From an uncultured Granulosicoccaceae bacterium (GTDB lineage Bacteria; Pseudomonadota; Gammaproteobacteria; Granulosicoccales; Granulosicoccaceae), in the NCBI GenBank assembly GCA_937998875.1, contig CALLBO010000006.1, positions 1 to 64,000 of the forward strand: a stretch of DNA of 64,000 nt, given 5' to 3'. A model generated the notes under the pieces. That model was not told the origin of the DNA. It searched no databases and worked only from the letters and a program-made list of their open reading frames with translations. Position numbers and translations under genes: made by a program. Positions 54,925 through 62,841 of this stretch are shown here, one piece after another (the stretch's first letter is position 1; each line of letters opens with the position of its first letter).

Positions 54925-54966
54925 GAGCAGTACCTGTTTTTTGCCGGAGCATGTCTAAGTACATTA

Positions 54967-57654
54967 CTAGAACGTCCAGACAAACTTACCGGTGTACTCG
55001 TCCTTGACTTCGGTTTGTTTTTGAAAAGATAAAAATACATCGATGCCTGAGCTTACTTTGCGTCTATAAGCCAACCGTAGTTGTTCAAAGCTGTCACCCT
55101 TTGATAATCTGGCGATCACACCGTCAATGTTTGAAAAATCCCAACCCCCGCTCACGGTGGTTTGTTTAAATCGGCCAAAGCTGGTCAAATCTTCGGTAGA
55201 GATTTTCAGGTTGGTTGAGTTGGTCGGGTTGAACCAGGCGTAAGCTGACAGATATCGGTATTCGCCACCTCCAAGGGTTCCGTCTGCTGCAAATCCACCG
55301 TAGCCGAAACGCGAGCTGTAAATATTAAAGTCGAAATTGGTAGACCAGAACCTGTCATTGTTAGCGGTATCCTGAAAGACACCGGGTGTACCTGTCAGCG
55401 GTCTGTAGTCGTAATCACTGTATGCAAACTGAAGGCGCGTTTTGCCGGATATTTCAAAATTCGCTGATAGATAGATTCCGTCAGATTGCTCTTCTCCAGC
55501 GAGAGTGTCTCGTTTTGTGTAAGTCACATCGCCGTTGATTTCTTTTATCTTACCATGGCCTTCTTTGTAGATACTGGCGTAAACTCCATTGGAACGAGTG
55601 CCGGGCAGATCGCTGTTTAAAAGTGCTGTAGGAGGATTATAGTCGGCGGTGTATTGATCATGATTAAAACCAATCTCCCATAAGTTTCTCGACAAGCCCA
55701 GTAACAACTTGCGACTTTTGGCTGTCCCTTCTGACTCGCCTAGATCGTTTTGAGACCATGCGTTTTTTACATCAAAGAAGATCCCCGAGCCGAATTTTTT
55801 ATCTACTCCGGCGGCAAGCAGCGCGGCACTGGATTCTTCCTGATCACCCCTTACAGCGGATAGCGTTAAGCCTGCATTGCCAGGTAAATTTCTTCTATAT
55901 CGCGCATGAAAATCACGCCTGCCGTTATCTGAGTTGGTACTCAACAAGCCAAGAACGTTGCGATCATTTTGCATAAAGGTTTTCACTCCAACGTCGAAGT
56001 CTGGTATGCGCGGGCTATAAAAATACTCGCTGTCAGTTTCAAAGTTTGAATTACCTTCCTGAAAAAAGGTTCGAGTATCATCTACTTCTTTTTCGTTATA
56101 GCTGAAATCAATATCTGATATCTGCGATTCAACCTGTGAAAAATCAGGAAACAATTCGACAAGACTGGTTAGATTGTTGAGCGGCTCGTAGCGTATCGTT
56201 ACACCACCGTGTGCCGAGTGGTCTTTTGCTTGCCCTTCCCGGTTTATGGAGTTCTTAGCGGCAACAAGATAGGGCATCAAGGTCCATACACGGCTTGTCT
56301 TAGTCTGGGGTAGGGTAAAGCCTGCAAGGTAGCCTAGCGGATTAATTTGTTTCTTTGTTGTGGGTTTGACCCAGTGACTGGTTTCTTGAGTGCGATGTTG
56401 ATACCTTGAGAAATTAATACCAAAGGAGTCAGCTTCTGGACTGAAGTTTAAAATTTCAAACGGAATGGCGATTTCGGCTGACCACCCATAGTCGGTTTTT
56501 TTTACAGCGCCGCGCCAGTCACCCTTCCATTGAATTTTCCTGTTGCCGCTTCCTGGAAGCTGATCATTTTTGGTGCCAATCGCATTCAGCGAGTAGATGG
56601 CGGCAGTGCGATGATTCTTATAGGAATCTATACTTACCGACACTGCATCATCGGTACCTAGTCCACCATCCCGCAGCGTCTTTATAGCAGTCACCAGATC
56701 GGGATTGTCATCAAAGCATCTGAATGCAAAGTATAAATATCTGTCGTCACTTAGCACCCTGACTTCCGTATCAGAAGACGGATGAATCCGCCGCTCACTG
56801 ACCCTGAAATCATTGGCGATCTCAGCGGAATGCCATGCTGCGTCGGTTATAGAGCCGTCAATTATTATTTCGTGTTTATTAGTTGCGCTGGTGGTGCGGA
56901 GGTTGAGTACCCTGCGCGCACCACCTCGACCAGGCAAAGCCGCAGCGATTTCTGGTTCGGTGCCTGCTAAAGCCTCGTTCGCCTTGTTTGGCTGTGGCTT
57001 AGAGACGTCTGGTTTTTCTGTGTATCCACTACCCTGTGTTATAAGATTGGAAGAAGGTGTTTTTGACTCTTCAGCGATAAGCTCGAAGTCAGATATCCCA
57101 CCATCGCCTTTGATGAAAACAAAAGATATCGCTTTGATGCGATTTTTGGGTTCTATAAGTTTAAGAGCGTCGGTCAGGTTGCCTTTGATATGAACCCACT
57201 TTCCGGCACTTGAGTTCGCGCCCAACCCAAAAGTGTAAATATTTCTGGTTGAGTCAATTTTGTTCTTTTGCGATGCAGTATAGGTGATCTGCCTTCTGCC
57301 ATAGTCGGTATTGAGTATAAAACTAATTCTATAGTCAGATGATAGATTCATTCGCCAATTTGCAGTAAGGATATCTGACTCATTATCGACAGACATTACG
57401 TCTTGCTTTGCGGACTTGGAAAATAACGTCGCTATACCATCGACACTAATCAGGCGAGTGCTTGCAGGAGTTTGGCGAACTATTTTTAACTTCCCGTCTG
57501 ATCCCAATTTGCCGTGTTTCCAAACAGCATTTTCCAGCGCTGTCGAGCTTTGTGCAGTGTTGCGCTCGCGGCTATATACGTTGGTGTGGTATAAAAGCGC
57601 AGAGCTGATTAAAAGGCTGATAATAGCCATGCAAATTGATTTTCTAAGCAACAT
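54967..57654 (-). CDS. CBM9-like/DUF5916-like outer-membrane beta-barrel protein (gene 2)
   Basis: This 895-aa exported protein has a signal peptide (core SICMAIISLLISSALLY). An N-terminal beta-rich domain (about 40-200) is followed by a low-complexity linker. A CBM9-like domain starts at about 255 (IIIDGSITDAAWHSAE, DDRYLYFAFRCFD, YGWSAEIAIPFEIL). The last 430 residues consist of alternating amphipathic strands and end in FVWTF, the terminal aromatic signature of outer-membrane barrels; this is the DUF5916 layout. It overlaps the upstream fusion gene by 11 bases. A role in receiving or exporting the operon glycan across the outer membrane is inference. Confidence 0.85.
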   Translation of the reverse strand: MLLRKSICMAIISLLISSALLYHTNVYSRERNTAQSSTALENAVWKHGKLGSDGKLKIVRQTPASTRLISVDGIATLFSKSAKQDVMSVDNESDILTANWRMNLSSDYRISFILNTDYGRRQITYTASQKNKIDSTRNIYTFGLGANSSAGKWVHIKGNLTDALKLIEPKNRIKAISFVFIKGDGGISDFELIAEESKTPSSNLITQGSGYTEKPDVSKPQPNKANEALAGTEPEIAAALPGRGGARRVLNLRTTSATNKHEIIIDGSITDAAWHSAEIANDFRVSERRIHPSSDTEVRVLSDDRYLYFAFRCFDDNPDLVTAIKTLRDGGLGTDDAVSVSIDSYKNHRTAAIYSLNAIGTKNDQLPGSGNRKIQWKGDWRGAVKKTDYGWSAEIAIPFEILNFSPEADSFGINFSRYQHRTQETSHWVKPTTKKQINPLGYLAGFTLPQTKTSRVWTLMPYLVAAKNSINREGQAKDHSAHGGVTIRYEPLNNLTSLVELFPDFSQVESQISDIDFSYNEKEVDDTRTFFQEGNSNFETDSEYFYSPRIPDFDVGVKTFMQNDRNVLGLLSTNSDNGRRDFHARYRRNLPGNAGLTLSAVRGDQEESSAALLAAGVDKKFGSGIFFDVKNAWSQNDLGESEGTAKSRKLLLGLSRNLWEIGFNHDQYTADYNPPTALLNSDLPGTRSNGVYASIYKEGHGKIKEINGDVTYTKRDTLAGEEQSDGIYLSANFEISGKTRLQFAYSDYDYRPLTGTPGVFQDTANNDRFWSTNFDFNIYSSRFGYGGFAADGTLGGGEYRYLSAYAWFNPTNSTNLKISTEDLTSFGRFKQTTVSGGWDFSNIDGVIARLSKGDSFEQLRLAYRRKVSSGIDVFLSFQKQTEVKDEYTGKFVWTF

Positions 57655-60238
57655 TCAGCACCTCCTCTGCAATTTCAGCGTCAGTGGTGGAAGCAGGACT
57701 TATATTCATTGGGACCTCGGAGATATTTCTCTCGATCGAGAACTCTATTAGTCCTATTGCGTGAGCGCCTTCTTTAAAACAACGCCAACTGATCAGTGCA
57801 ATCGCCAGCACGGAAAACACCGATGTAATATATGAGTCTGACGTAATTGAGAAAATTGTCGTCAGCGTCAACGTGCTCAGCAAGATGATGCTTAGCGGAG
57901 ACCAGCACTGATTGGCTCGATATCTGACAAATTCGCTGTTTTCACCATGTTGCTCAACCATCAGGCGTAGCTTTGCAGACCCGAATAGACCACCGTATAC
58001 CTGCAAGTCCCAGTCGTCATAGTGATTTCCGGTGAGACAGCGGGTACGAGAGGAAACAAGCGTTTTGATGTAGTCAAGGCGCTCGATTGAGCTTTGATAT
58101 TTGCCATCCCAGAATCCACTGTTTCGGTATAAACTGCTTGTTTTGATTTTTTTTCGTAGAGTATTTTTTGTACCTAACGGATGTAGTCCGTTGCCAATTC
58201 GACCTCTCAGCCGCATGACGGGTTGAGCCATGTGCAGCCCTGCAGTAAGCAGCAAGCGCTGAAGGTAGGCGATGGTCAGTTCAGGCTTAACCTGATATTG
58301 CCCTTTGGCCGCGCTGTAGATTGCTTGCCCGATGTAGATTCCTGTGGCGAGTACGAGCGGTAACAGTGCCCAGAGCGTGCCTCCGAAAGTAGCCATGCCA
58401 AGTGCTCCAACAGCGAGCATCACAATGACGATTAGCCATTCGGGCATTAAAGGCAGACTTAATAGTTCGGGTGACTTTCTTTGATAGAGTCTCTGAAATG
58501 GTGAGCATCCCCATACACCCTGGTATACGCGGCTGCGCATTTTAAGTAACTGTCGGGTCACTCCCTGCCCATAGAGTCTGCCGTGCCATATTACCTGACC
58601 GTGATCGTTATATTTCTCTGGCCACTTTTTTTCGAGCATGGCTTCCGCTTTGCCATAACCGTATTGCTGCTTCAGGTAACCCTTTACCGTGCCTCGACGG
58701 TGGTGCCAGTTGAAGGCTGCTGGCTGAAAACCAATGTCTCCGAGTTGTTGTACACGCCAGCAAATATCAACATCGTCACCCGCGCTTGTAAACTGCGTAT
58801 CAAATCCACCAACGGTTTCCAGCGCGCTGCGTTTAAAAGACATATTGCAACCGGGAATATGTTCAGCTATCTCATCAGTTAGCATGACTTCCATTGGGCT
58901 ACCCGGTGCGTTTGCCACACAATCGGCTACCAGTCCGTCGTCTGGGACCGGATAGTTCGGCCCGCCAACGGCAACAACGTCTTTTTGCATATACGTCAAT
59001 GCTAGGTATCTGAGCCACTCACGTTCAGGATATGCATCGTCATCTATATAGGCAACTATATTGCCGGTGCCTGCTTGGTAACCTGTATTGCGCGCACTTG
59101 ATAACCCCATGTTTATGGTGCTGATTAGTTTTACCGGATAATTTTCTGCAATGACTGCAGTGTCATCGGTTGAACCGTCGTTGACGACAATAACCTCGAA
59201 CGATGGATAGTCCAGTTTGGTCAGCGCGTTGAGCGTGGTGTCTATGGTTGCAGCACCGTTGTAGCTGCAAACAACAACAGTGATTGTTGGCCAGGGTAGT
59301 GACTCTCTGAAAGGCAATGAGGCAAACGCCTGCTTAACTCCATTAAGAGCAGGTTTAGCCAAACGATTGCAGGTTGTTATGCCGAACTTCCAGTCAGTGA
59401 TGGTTCTTCCACCGACAAACCATTCATCTGTCCATGCATAGACAAAACAACCTGCCGCACCACATTCGTAAATCGCAGCTAACTGCCATTGTAAAGATTG
59501 ACTTTGTTGTAGTTCACCGTTTCGTAAACTATCCAGTCCAACTTCAGCAAGTACGAGAGGTTTGGTGGTAGAGAGGGTTTGAAGTCTTGCGAGATATGCG
59601 CGCAGGTTTTCTTCATTCTCGAGATAAACGTTAAAGCTGTAGAAATCTACAAAATCTAAATTCAGAAATTCTGTGGTGGGGAAGTTGACATAGGTTACCA
59701 GTGTGTTTGGATCTTCAGCTTTAACGATGTGATATAACGATTTCAGGAAATCTTCTATCTTTCTTCTGCCGTGCCATCGGACTACATTTGCCGGTATTTC
59801 ATTACCCAGCGAGTAACAAAGAATTGACGGATGGTTCTCGCAAGAGCGAACTGACTGTTTAAATCGATGCTTTATATCTTTCACCAGATCGGGATCTTCA
59901 AGGATAGCGATATGTTGTTCCCACGGTATTCCTACCATAAGGTAGAGACCGCATTCCAGCGCCAGATCCATTAACCAGACCGGTGGTACGGTGTAGACTC
60001 TCACAGTATTGATACCAGCTGCCACCATCCGTTGAAAGTCTTCAGCAACGATTCTTGCAGATGGAAATTGATGACCGTCTAGATGACAGAACGTACCGTA
60101 GGTGACGCCTTTAATATAGAAAGTTTGATTGTTGAGCTGTAGTTGCTTACCGACAACGGCTGGCTTCCCTGCTGCAAATCCGAGTTTATTAAGCGTACAA
60201 CTGTTTGTATTACCGCGCAAAATACGAAAACCTGGCAA
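57644..60238 (-). CDS. Glycoside hydrolase/GT2 glycosyltransferase fusion (gene 1)
   Basis: This 864-aa bifunctional protein opens the operon. Residues about 30-310 form a clan GH-A TIM barrel like the GH2 catalytic domain: LGNEIP carries the likely acid/base Glu147 and LAEVGLDS the nucleophile Glu232. Residues about 318-560 are a GT2 domain with CSYNGAATI, NDGSTDD (353-359), the DDD metal site at 399-401 and GDDVDICWR (487-495). Membrane helices follow at about 600-640 and 785-830. No signal peptide is seen, so both active sites should face the cytoplasm. TTG 60238 is the first usual start in the open frame; the true start is uncertain. GH-GT2 fusions make cyclic glucans in NdvB, which is an analogy only. 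Confidence 0.85.
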   Translation of the reverse strand: MPGFRILRGNTNSCTLNKLGFAAGKPAVVGKQLQLNNQTFYIKGVTYGTFCHLDGHQFPSARIVAEDFQRMVAAGINTVRVYTVPPVWLMDLALECGLYLMVGIPWEQHIAILEDPDLVKDIKHRFKQSVRSCENHPSILCYSLGNEIPANVVRWHGRRKIEDFLKSLYHIVKAEDPNTLVTYVNFPTTEFLNLDFVDFYSFNVYLENEENLRAYLARLQTLSTTKPLVLAEVGLDSLRNGELQQSQSLQWQLAAIYECGAAGCFVYAWTDEWFVGGRTITDWKFGITTCNRLAKPALNGVKQAFASLPFRESLPWPTITVVVCSYNGAATIDTTLNALTKLDYPSFEVIVVNDGSTDDTAVIAENYPVKLISTINMGLSSARNTGYQAGTGNIVAYIDDDAYPEREWLRYLALTYMQKDVVAVGGPNYPVPDDGLVADCVANAPGSPMEVMLTDEIAEHIPGCNMSFKRSALETVGGFDTQFTSAGDDVDICWRVQQLGDIGFQPAAFNWHHRRGTVKGYLKQQYGYGKAEAMLEKKWPEKYNDHGQVIWHGRLYGQGVTRQLLKMRSRVYQGVWGCSPFQRLYQRKSPELLSLPLMPEWLIVIVMLAVGALGMATFGGTLWALLPLVLATGIYIGQAIYSAAKGQYQVKPELTIAYLQRLLLTAGLHMAQPVMRLRGRIGNGLHPLGTKNTLRKKIKTSSLYRNSGFWDGKYQSSIERLDYIKTLVSSRTRCLTGNHYDDWDLQVYGGLFGSAKLRLMVEQHGENSEFVRYRANQCWSPLSIILLSTLTLTTIFSITSDSYITSVFSVLAIALISWRCFKEGAHAIGLIEFSIERNISEVPMNISPASTTDAEIAEEVLNVA

Positions 60239-60576
60239 AAGCAGAGCGTCGTAGTTGCAATTTGTCTGCCGGAATGGAATCGAATGGTGCTTTTTAAGCG
60301 CTTAGTTCTATACCGCGGACTGACTTCCATGTAAAAAATTGTGCATGTTCAGGTCGTCCATTTTTATTGCAAGTGATTTGATTTCTGCCAAAGCTTTGAC
60401 GATTTTAAAAAAGCACTACAGAATTTCATTCAATATGAAATGAATTGTCTGCTAAAAGAGGAAGGATTGTGGGATGTGACAATGGCTGCAATGTGTGTGC
60501 TCAGACCTCTTTTAGATAATGCGATGTAAGTATCGAGCAGCACAACGCTGCCCGACACGATTATCTTAGAACGTTT
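60239..60576. other. Promoter region of the six-gene glycan operon
   Basis: About 340 bases lie between the dienelactone hydrolase stop and the fusion-gene start. A 7-bp inverted repeat (60423-60429 with 60435-60441) and a second (60565-60571 with 60575-60581) are present. The second overlaps the hydrolase stop codon and lacks a T tract. This is where the operon promoter must lie; no consensus is obvious. Confidence 0.45.
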
Positions 60577-61497
60577 CTAAGTTAGGTTGGCTTGGAAGAG
60601 TTCAAGTGTGCGATCCCATGCGAGTTTTGCCGCTTCTTCGTTATAGCGTTTGGTAGAGTTGTTATGGAATCCGTGACCTGTGCCGGGATATAAATGGCGT
60701 GTGTACTCTACGTTGTTCGCTTGCAGTGCAGCCTCAAATTCAGGCCATTGAGCATTGATACGATCATCGTTTTCGGCTGCCTGTATCATCATTGGTGCTT
60801 TGATATTTGCAACACTGTCAGCAGGTGGTGCGCTGCCATAGAAAGGTACACCGGCGTGAAAATCTTCACCCATTTTAGTGGCCAGGAAATTCACCACACC
60901 TCCACCGAAGCAAAAACCTACCGCACCGATTTTGCCGGTTGAAAGTTCGTGTGATTTTAAAAACTCAGTGCCATTTGCCATGTCGACCATAATTTTTGCA
61001 CGGTCAAGACTTTTTTGCAGTGCGCGACCGTCATCATCGTTACCAGGGTAACCACCCACCGGATATAAAGCGTCAGGTGCAAGTGCCAGAAAGCCTTCTA
61101 CCGCCAGGCGGCGTGCAACATCTTCGATATACGGGTTTAGTCCGCGGTTCTCATGGACGACCAACACACTTGGGTAAGGGCCATCGGTGCTTGGCACTGC
61201 AAGATAGCCCCGCATCTCACCTGAGTTGCCACCGGGAGAAGAGTAGGTGACATACTCTGCTTTCATACGTTCATCGGTGAAAGATATTGTTTGTGCCTGC
61301 GCGTAGCGCGGGAACAAAGCCTGGGCCATTGTTAAGCCCGACACCCCGGCCACGGTTATAGCGCCAGCACGCTTTAGAAACTCTCGACGACTGATGAAAT
61401 CGTGGCAGTAGAGATCATATAAGTCATAGATGCGTTGATCAATTTCGAGGTCTTCAACATCTACTTCATGCTTTTCAGTGGTATTTGGTAGGTTCAT
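60577..61497 (-). CDS. Tat-exported dienelactone hydrolase family protein (YghX-like)
   Basis: This is a 306-aa alpha/beta-hydrolase. A twin-arginine motif (SRREFLKRAG, about 36-45) and hydrophobic core (ITVAGVSGLTMAQALF) direct export of the folded protein. The catalytic cysteine is in GFCFGGG, the aspartate in AENDDR and the histidine in GTGHGFHN, the dienelactone-hydrolase triad. ENRGLNPYIEDVARRLA is the family segment after the oxyanion strand. The resemblance is to YghX-type proteins, whose substrate is unknown. Its stop lies about 340 bases from the glycan operon. Confidence 0.92.
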   Translation of the reverse strand: MNLPNTTEKHEVDVEDLEIDQRIYDLYDLYCHDFISRREFLKRAGAITVAGVSGLTMAQALFPRYAQAQTISFTDERMKAEYVTYSSPGGNSGEMRGYLAVPSTDGPYPSVLVVHENRGLNPYIEDVARRLAVEGFLALAPDALYPVGGYPGNDDDGRALQKSLDRAKIMVDMANGTEFLKSHELSTGKIGAVGFCFGGGVVNFLATKMGEDFHAGVPFYGSAPPADSVANIKAPMMIQAAENDDRINAQWPEFEAALQANNVEYTRHLYPGTGHGFHNNSTKRYNEEAAKLAWDRTLELFQANLT

Positions 61498-61656
61498 GCT
61501 TTGCTCCTTTGATGGTTGATGCGGTGTTAACTTACCATAGACAAACGTCTAAGAGCACATGGTCATTAATACGGTTGAGGCGTCCACAGGTGGGTTGTAA
61601 GCACGGTCTTAGCAGTAATTTTATAGCTGGCACTAATGTGCAAAAAATAAGGAATT

Positions 61657-62139
61657 TTACTTTCGAAAAGAAACCCAGTAGCTCGCTTTGTGATCAAGAA
61701 TCACGGCGACTGTCTCAAGCGCATAAGGGTTAAGCGGTACTTCATCTCTGTTAACCCATCTAATATCTGATATTTCCAGATTATCAATGCTTGTTTGTGG
61801 TGTGTTTGAGAGTTGATGAGTGAAAAGCACTTGTGTGGTCTTCAGGGTCGGATTAAATATCACACTACACTGCTGCATATTGTCGACTTTTATGCCTGTC
61901 TCTTCCCACAGTTCACGGCTTGCTGCTTCGTCCGGGCTTTCTCCCGGGTCGCAATGGCCGCTGGGAATATCCCAGTCATCTGCATAAGTTGTTTTTACAG
62001 CCAGAAATCTACCTTCGGGGTTAGTGATAAAAACTTTCGCCGCAACCACGTAGCCTGGATAAAGAGTTCGCACAATTTTTCGTTGTGCGAAAACCGGCAG
62101 TCTTTTATACAGTTTAAGAGCCAGTGTTTTTAGGAGCAT
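61657..62139 (-). CDS. Nudix hydrolase
   Basis: This 160-aa cytoplasmic enzyme hydrolyses a nucleoside diphosphate linked to another moiety. The Nudix box is complete, beginning GHCDPGE and ending RELWEETGI. A basic N-terminal helix (LKLYKRLPVFAQRKIVRTLY) may bind a membrane or nucleic acid. Substrate class cannot be told from the box. It lies between the otn genes and the Tat hydrolase. Confidence 0.92.
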   Translation of the reverse strand: MLLKTLALKLYKRLPVFAQRKIVRTLYPGYVVAAKVFITNPEGRFLAVKTTYADDWDIPSGHCDPGESPDEAASRELWEETGIKVDNMQQCSVIFNPTLKTTQVLFTHQLSNTPQTSIDNLEISDIRWVNRDEVPLNPYALETVAVILDHKASYWVSFRK

Positions 62140-62217
62140 GCGATTCTAGGAACATGGAGTTATATCAGATTGGGAATACAAAGAGATGCTTCAATTGGTG
62201 TGCCACGCTGGTGAGGG

Positions 62218-62841
62218 TTAGCTGCCAGTTAAGTTATCAATTTGATCCTGGGTGAGAATACGGGGATTCAGGCCGCGTGTCAGCAAATGCAGTTTGGATG
62301 TTTCCTCAAGTTCTTCGGTGGCATACACCGCAGCTTCTAGTGTTTTACCCGCCATTACCGGGCCGTGATTAGCCAGCAGTACCGAGGTGTATTTACCGGC
62401 AAGCCCTCTGATGGCGTCACCAATAAGAGGATCACCCGGTTTGTGATACGGCACCAATGCCGTCTTGCCAACCTTCATCACATAGTAGGCGGTCAGTGGT
62501 GGCAGTGCATCGTCCGGGTTGGTTTCCGGTAGCAATGAAACAGCAACTGAATGCACCGAGTGCAGATGCACAACAGCGCCGCAGTTGGGAACTGTTTCAT
62601 ACATTGCTGTGTGCAAGGGTACTTCTTTGGTGGGTTTATCACCGCTGAGCGTATTGCCTTGTGCATCTAGCATACTCAAGTTGTCAGGGCATAGGTTGCC
62701 AAGCGAGGCGTTGGTTGGGGTGACGATCCACCCATCGCCGTGTTTAACACTGATATTCCCGGTACTGCCGGTGGTCAGGCCACGATCAAACAGTGACTTG
62801 CCAAAACGACAGATACTATCTCGCAGCTGTACTTCATTCAC
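62218..62841 (-). CDS. otnC: Class II aldolase, 3-oxo-tetronate 4-phosphate decarboxylase (OtnC-like)
   Basis: This is a 207-aa zinc-dependent class II aldolase/adducin-like enzyme. It has the phosphate-binding TTGSTGNISVKHGD, metal histidines in VVHLHSVHSVA and SVLLANHGPVMAG. With OtnK it would decarboxylate 3-oxo-tetronate 4-phosphate to dihydroxyacetone phosphate in D-threonate or D-erythronate breakdown. GTG 62841 overlaps the final base of the OtnK stop, which shows tight coupling. L-fuculose-phosphate aldolase is the alternative, but the neighbour favours OtnC. Confidence 0.88.
   Translation of the reverse strand: MNEVQLRDSICRFGKSLFDRGLTTGSTGNISVKHGDGWIVTPTNASLGNLCPDNLSMLDAQGNTLSGDKPTKEVPLHTAMYETVPNCGAVVHLHSVHSVAVSLLPETNPDDALPPLTAYYVMKVGKTALVPYHKPGDPLIGDAIRGLAGKYTSVLLANHGPVMAGKTLEAAVYATEELEETSKLHLLTRGLNPRILTQDQIDNLTGS

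Noticed and set aside
60079..60330. 83-codon minus-strand frame at the start of the GH-GT2 gene
   Set aside because: It overlaps the conserved GH frame in another phase and has no ribosome site; the GH frame carries the family motifs.
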